DNA of 64,000 nucleotides from contig NZ_JBHVRO010000001.1 in assembly GCF_042885655.1 (NCBI RefSeq), positions 124,001-188,000 on the forward strand, in the 5' to 3' direction. Under the pieces are notes generated by a model. The model was given only the letters and a program-made list of their open reading frames with translations. It made no database searches and was not told the DNA's origin. The position numbers and the translations under genes were made by a program. Of this stretch, positions 61,990-64,000 are shown piece after piece. The stretch is from Psychrobacillus sp042885655 (GTDB lineage Bacteria > Bacillota > Bacilli > Bacillales_A > Planococcaceae). The stretch's first letter is position 1; each line of letters opens with the position of its first letter.

Positions 61990-62082
61990 GAATCGCAAGG
62001 TCCATCCTCGAAATCGCAAGATCCCACACCCGAATCGCAAGTAGACTTTGTAAATCTCAAAATAGTCTCTCATAATCACAAG
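61990..62082 (+). repeat. Array of five AATCGCAAG motifs phased at 20-21 bp
   Basis: Motif starts: 61991, 62012 and 62033 (AATCGCAAG), 62053 (AATCTCAA) and 62074 (AATCACAAG). Spacings are 21, 21, 20 and 21 bases; the intervening 11-12 bases are unrelated. It lies after the prfC terminator and about 75 bases before the RND pump gene. The same motif and spacing occur at 7331-7381. Confidence 0.88.
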
Positions 62083-62158
62083 ATATTTATTTAAAGATTT
62101 GAACTCTTCGTTAATGGAGAATATGATAGTAATAGCAAATATAAAGGGGTCCCCGAAA

Positions 62159-64000
62159 ATGAAAATTAGTGATTTCTCCATAAAAAGGCCAGTATTCACC
62201 ACGGTAATAATGTTTTTGATCATCATCCTCGGTGGTGTTTCATTTTTTAAAATTCCTATCACTTTAATACCAGACTTAAACCCTCCAATCGCAGTAGTGG
62301 TTACAAGTTATCCGGGAGCGAATCCGATTGAAGTTAATGAGAAAATTACGAAACCACTAGAAAATTCTTTAAGTACTTTACCAGGAATAAAATCCATTAA
62401 AAGTACTTCTCAAGAAGGGGCAAACTTTTTATTAATGGAATTCGAATGGTCCACGAATATGGATGATATTGAATTAGACGTTATGCAGCGGATTGACATA
62501 ACACCAATGCCAAATGGAGCGGCAAAACCACAGTTTTTAAAGTTTGATCCAGCTCAGTTTCCTGTAATTCAGTTGTCACTTAGCGATTCAAAAGCTAATG
62601 AAGATATAAGATTAGTCGCAGAGAAATTAGAAAAAGAACTAATTAGCACAAAAGGAGTCGCTAGTGTAAATGTTTCCGGAAAGATTGTAGAGGAAGTGCA
62701 AATTCTACTTAATCAGAATAAGTTAGAAGAAAAGGGATTAACACAGAATGACATTGTACAACTAATACAAGCAAATAATATCTCACTCCCCGGTAATCCT
62801 ATAGAAACAGAAGACAATAAAATGCTAACAACAAGAATTGTCAGCACACTTACAACTGTAGATGATATTAAAAATCTAGTTGTTACTGTTAATCCACTCA
62901 ACGGTCAAAAAGTGACGATTGCAGACATTGCAACGGTTCAACTGACTGAACCAGAACAGAATTCTGAAACAAGGGCAAATGGCAAACCTGCCGTTTTATT
63001 ATCTGTTTTTCAAGAATCGAAGGCAAATACAGCTAATGTTTCAAAAGCATTTAAACAATCATTGGACGAGCTACTGTCAAAAAAAGAGTATAGCGGTGTA
63101 AAGGCGAATATATTATTTGACCAAGGAGATTATGTTCGATTGGCAATAAATAATATCGGAACAACGCTCGTAACTGGCGGTATTTTAGCGATGCTCATAT
63201 TATTTGTATTTTTAAAGGGGATTAAGAGTCCGATTATAATTGGGGTAGCTATTCCATATTCTGTAATAGTAACATTCGTATTAATGTTCTTTGCGGGATT
63301 CTCCTTAAACATAATGACACTTGGTGCATTAGCGCTTGGTATCGGAATGTTAGTTGATAATTCAATTGTTGTAATAGAAAATATTGAAAGGCATTTAGGG
63401 TTAGGAAAGAATCCTAGAGAAGCTGCTTTTATTGGAACAAAAGAAGTTGTGGGAGCTATTACCGCCTCTACTTTAACTACGGTTGCTGTTTTCGTGCCTG
63501 TAATATTTCTCTCTGGCTTAATTGGACAGATTTTCACAGAATTTGCATTGACTATTTCGTTTAGTTTATTTGCTTCGTTAGCCGTGGCAATTACGGTAAT
63601 TCCAATGATGGCTAGTAGAATGCTAAAGAAACCAAAAGGGGATTTGGAAGCAAGAAGACGACGTTCGAAAGCATATAATAATTTTGAAAGATCAGTTAGA
63701 TGGTCATTGTCTCATCGTACTTTAGTTCTTTCGATTACATTAATTTTATTAGCTATTTCAACGTTTGGTTTATTCCGTACGGGAACAGAATTTTTACCAG
63801 CTACAGATGAAGGGTTTGTCACGATTGCAGTAAGACTTGAAAATGGAGCATCTTTTGCAGCAACTGATAAAGTAGTTAAGAATATTGAGAAGGAATTGCA
63901 AAAAGAGAAAGATGTAGAAGTATATGTTAGTTTTGTTGGAGGAAACCAAGAAGGACAATCTAGAGGAACATCTAAGTCTAATACTGCAGAAATATCTGTA
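62159..64000 (+). CDS. swrC: RND-family efflux pump, SwrC/AcrB-like, 5' part
   Basis: Open from ATG 62159 to the end of the window (614 codons), so the gene is cut at its 3' end. AAAGGGG lies about 10 nt upstream. The first membrane helix (RPVFTTVIMFLIIILGGVSF) is followed by a porter-like domain with TSYPGANPIEVNEKI. Four or five more helices around residues 325-480 carry the proton-relay region LGIGMLVDNSIVVIENIE. The second porter domain begins at about 545. B. subtilis SwrC exports surfactin-like lipopeptides; the substrate here is unknown. Confidence 0.93.
   Translation, partial: MKISDFSIKRPVFTTVIMFLIIILGGVSFFKIPITLIPDLNPPIAVVVTSYPGANPIEVNEKITKPLENSLSTLPGIKSIKSTSQEGANFLLMEFEWSTNMDDIELDVMQRIDITPMPNGAAKPQFLKFDPAQFPVIQLSLSDSKANEDIRLVAEKLEKELISTKGVASVNVSGKIVEEVQILLNQNKLEEKGLTQNDIVQLIQANNISLPGNPIETEDNKMLTTRIVSTLTTVDDIKNLVVTVNPLNGQKVTIADIATVQLTEPEQNSETRANGKPAVLLSVFQESKANTANVSKAFKQSLDELLSKKEYSGVKANILFDQGDYVRLAINNIGTTLVTGGILAMLILFVFLKGIKSPIIIGVAIPYSVIVTFVLMFFAGFSLNIMTLGALALGIGMLVDNSIVVIENIERHLGLGKNPREAAFIGTKEVVGAITASTLTTVAVFVPVIFLSGLIGQIFTEFALTISFSLFASLAVAITVIPMMASRMLKKPKGDLEARRRRSKAYNNFERSVRWSLSHRTLVLSITLILLAISTFGLFRTGTEFLPATDEGFVTIAVRLENGASFAATDKVVKNIEKELQKEKDVEVYVSFVGGNQEGQSRGTSKSNTAEISV

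Noticed and set aside
61990..62082. Miniature CRISPR-like array
   Set aside because: A 9-base motif with 12-base gaps is far too short for repeats and spacers; a protein-binding array is a better reading.

Overview
The window is AT-rich chromosomal DNA from an endospore-forming member of the Bacillales, most like the Planococcaceae or a psychrotolerant Bacillus relative (for example Psychrobacillus). The genus is an inference. The evidence is sporulation genes (spoVAC-spoVAD-spoVAE, spoVIF, yjcZ, cotZ, cotO and CotB-like coat genes), Bacillus-type regulators (Spx, MecA, an Fnr with a C-terminal cysteine cluster, CtsR and FapR operators, a T-box before trpS), and gene order that follows the B. 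subtilis yitS-to-yjcH segment. There is no prophage, transposase, rRNA or tRNA. The window cuts one gene at each end.

Layout. 1-4.2 kb: the 3' end of a membrane-anchored amylase-like protein, then degV, yitU, yitV and yitW. 4.2-7.3 kb: fnr diverges from a ClpB-type chaperone that lacks the N-domain and carries a CtsR operator. 7.4-10 kb: yjzD and the FapR-controlled fabH-fabF pair. 10.8-16.6 kb: a first oligopeptide ABC operon in the order D-F-B-C-A. 16.6-18.7 kb: trpS with its T-box leader and two small membrane proteins. 18.9-24.8 kb: a second oligopeptide ABC operon, oppABCDF, whose oppC is frameshifted. 25.8-32.3 kb: a secreted glycoside-hydrolase-like protein, spx, mecA, coiA and pepF. 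33.3-41.2 kb: spxH, yjbI, cwlQ and yjbK on the minus strand, then yjbL, relQ, nadK, a pseudouridine synthase, mgtE and cotO on the plus strand. 42-49.7 kb: the spore block of cotZ, a sporulation lipoprotein, spoVAC/D/E, yjcZ, spoVIF and three genes built on CotB-type repeats. 49.9-64 kb: an ArsB-like transporter, yjcF-yjcG-yjcH, pgpA, a 3-methyladenine glycosylase, a new 47-49 aa small gene, an aldehyde dehydrogenase, a PAS histidine kinase, an M42 peptidase, prfC and the 5' part of a SwrC-like RND pump.

How the genes work together. Spx, SpxH, MecA, CoiA, ClpB and the CtsR site form a stress, proteolysis and competence neighbourhood. Two peptide importers and PepF take up and digest peptides. 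RelQ, NadK and the truncated globin deal with stress and redox state. The 40.7-49.7 kb block serves the spore coat and dipicolinate uptake.

Non-coding DNA is unusually rich. (i) Two arrays of a 9-base motif, AATCGCAAG, are repeated almost exactly every 21 bases at 7.33 kb and 61.99 kb. (ii) A mosaic family of GC-rich intergenic elements lies at about 10.1, 17.9, 25.0, 25.4, 28.9, 32.4-32.8 and 41.5 kb; one copy sits inside the trpS leader. (iii) A 33-bp tandem repeat lies at 41.3 kb. These and the three-gene CotB-repeat cluster are the best candidates for something undescribed.
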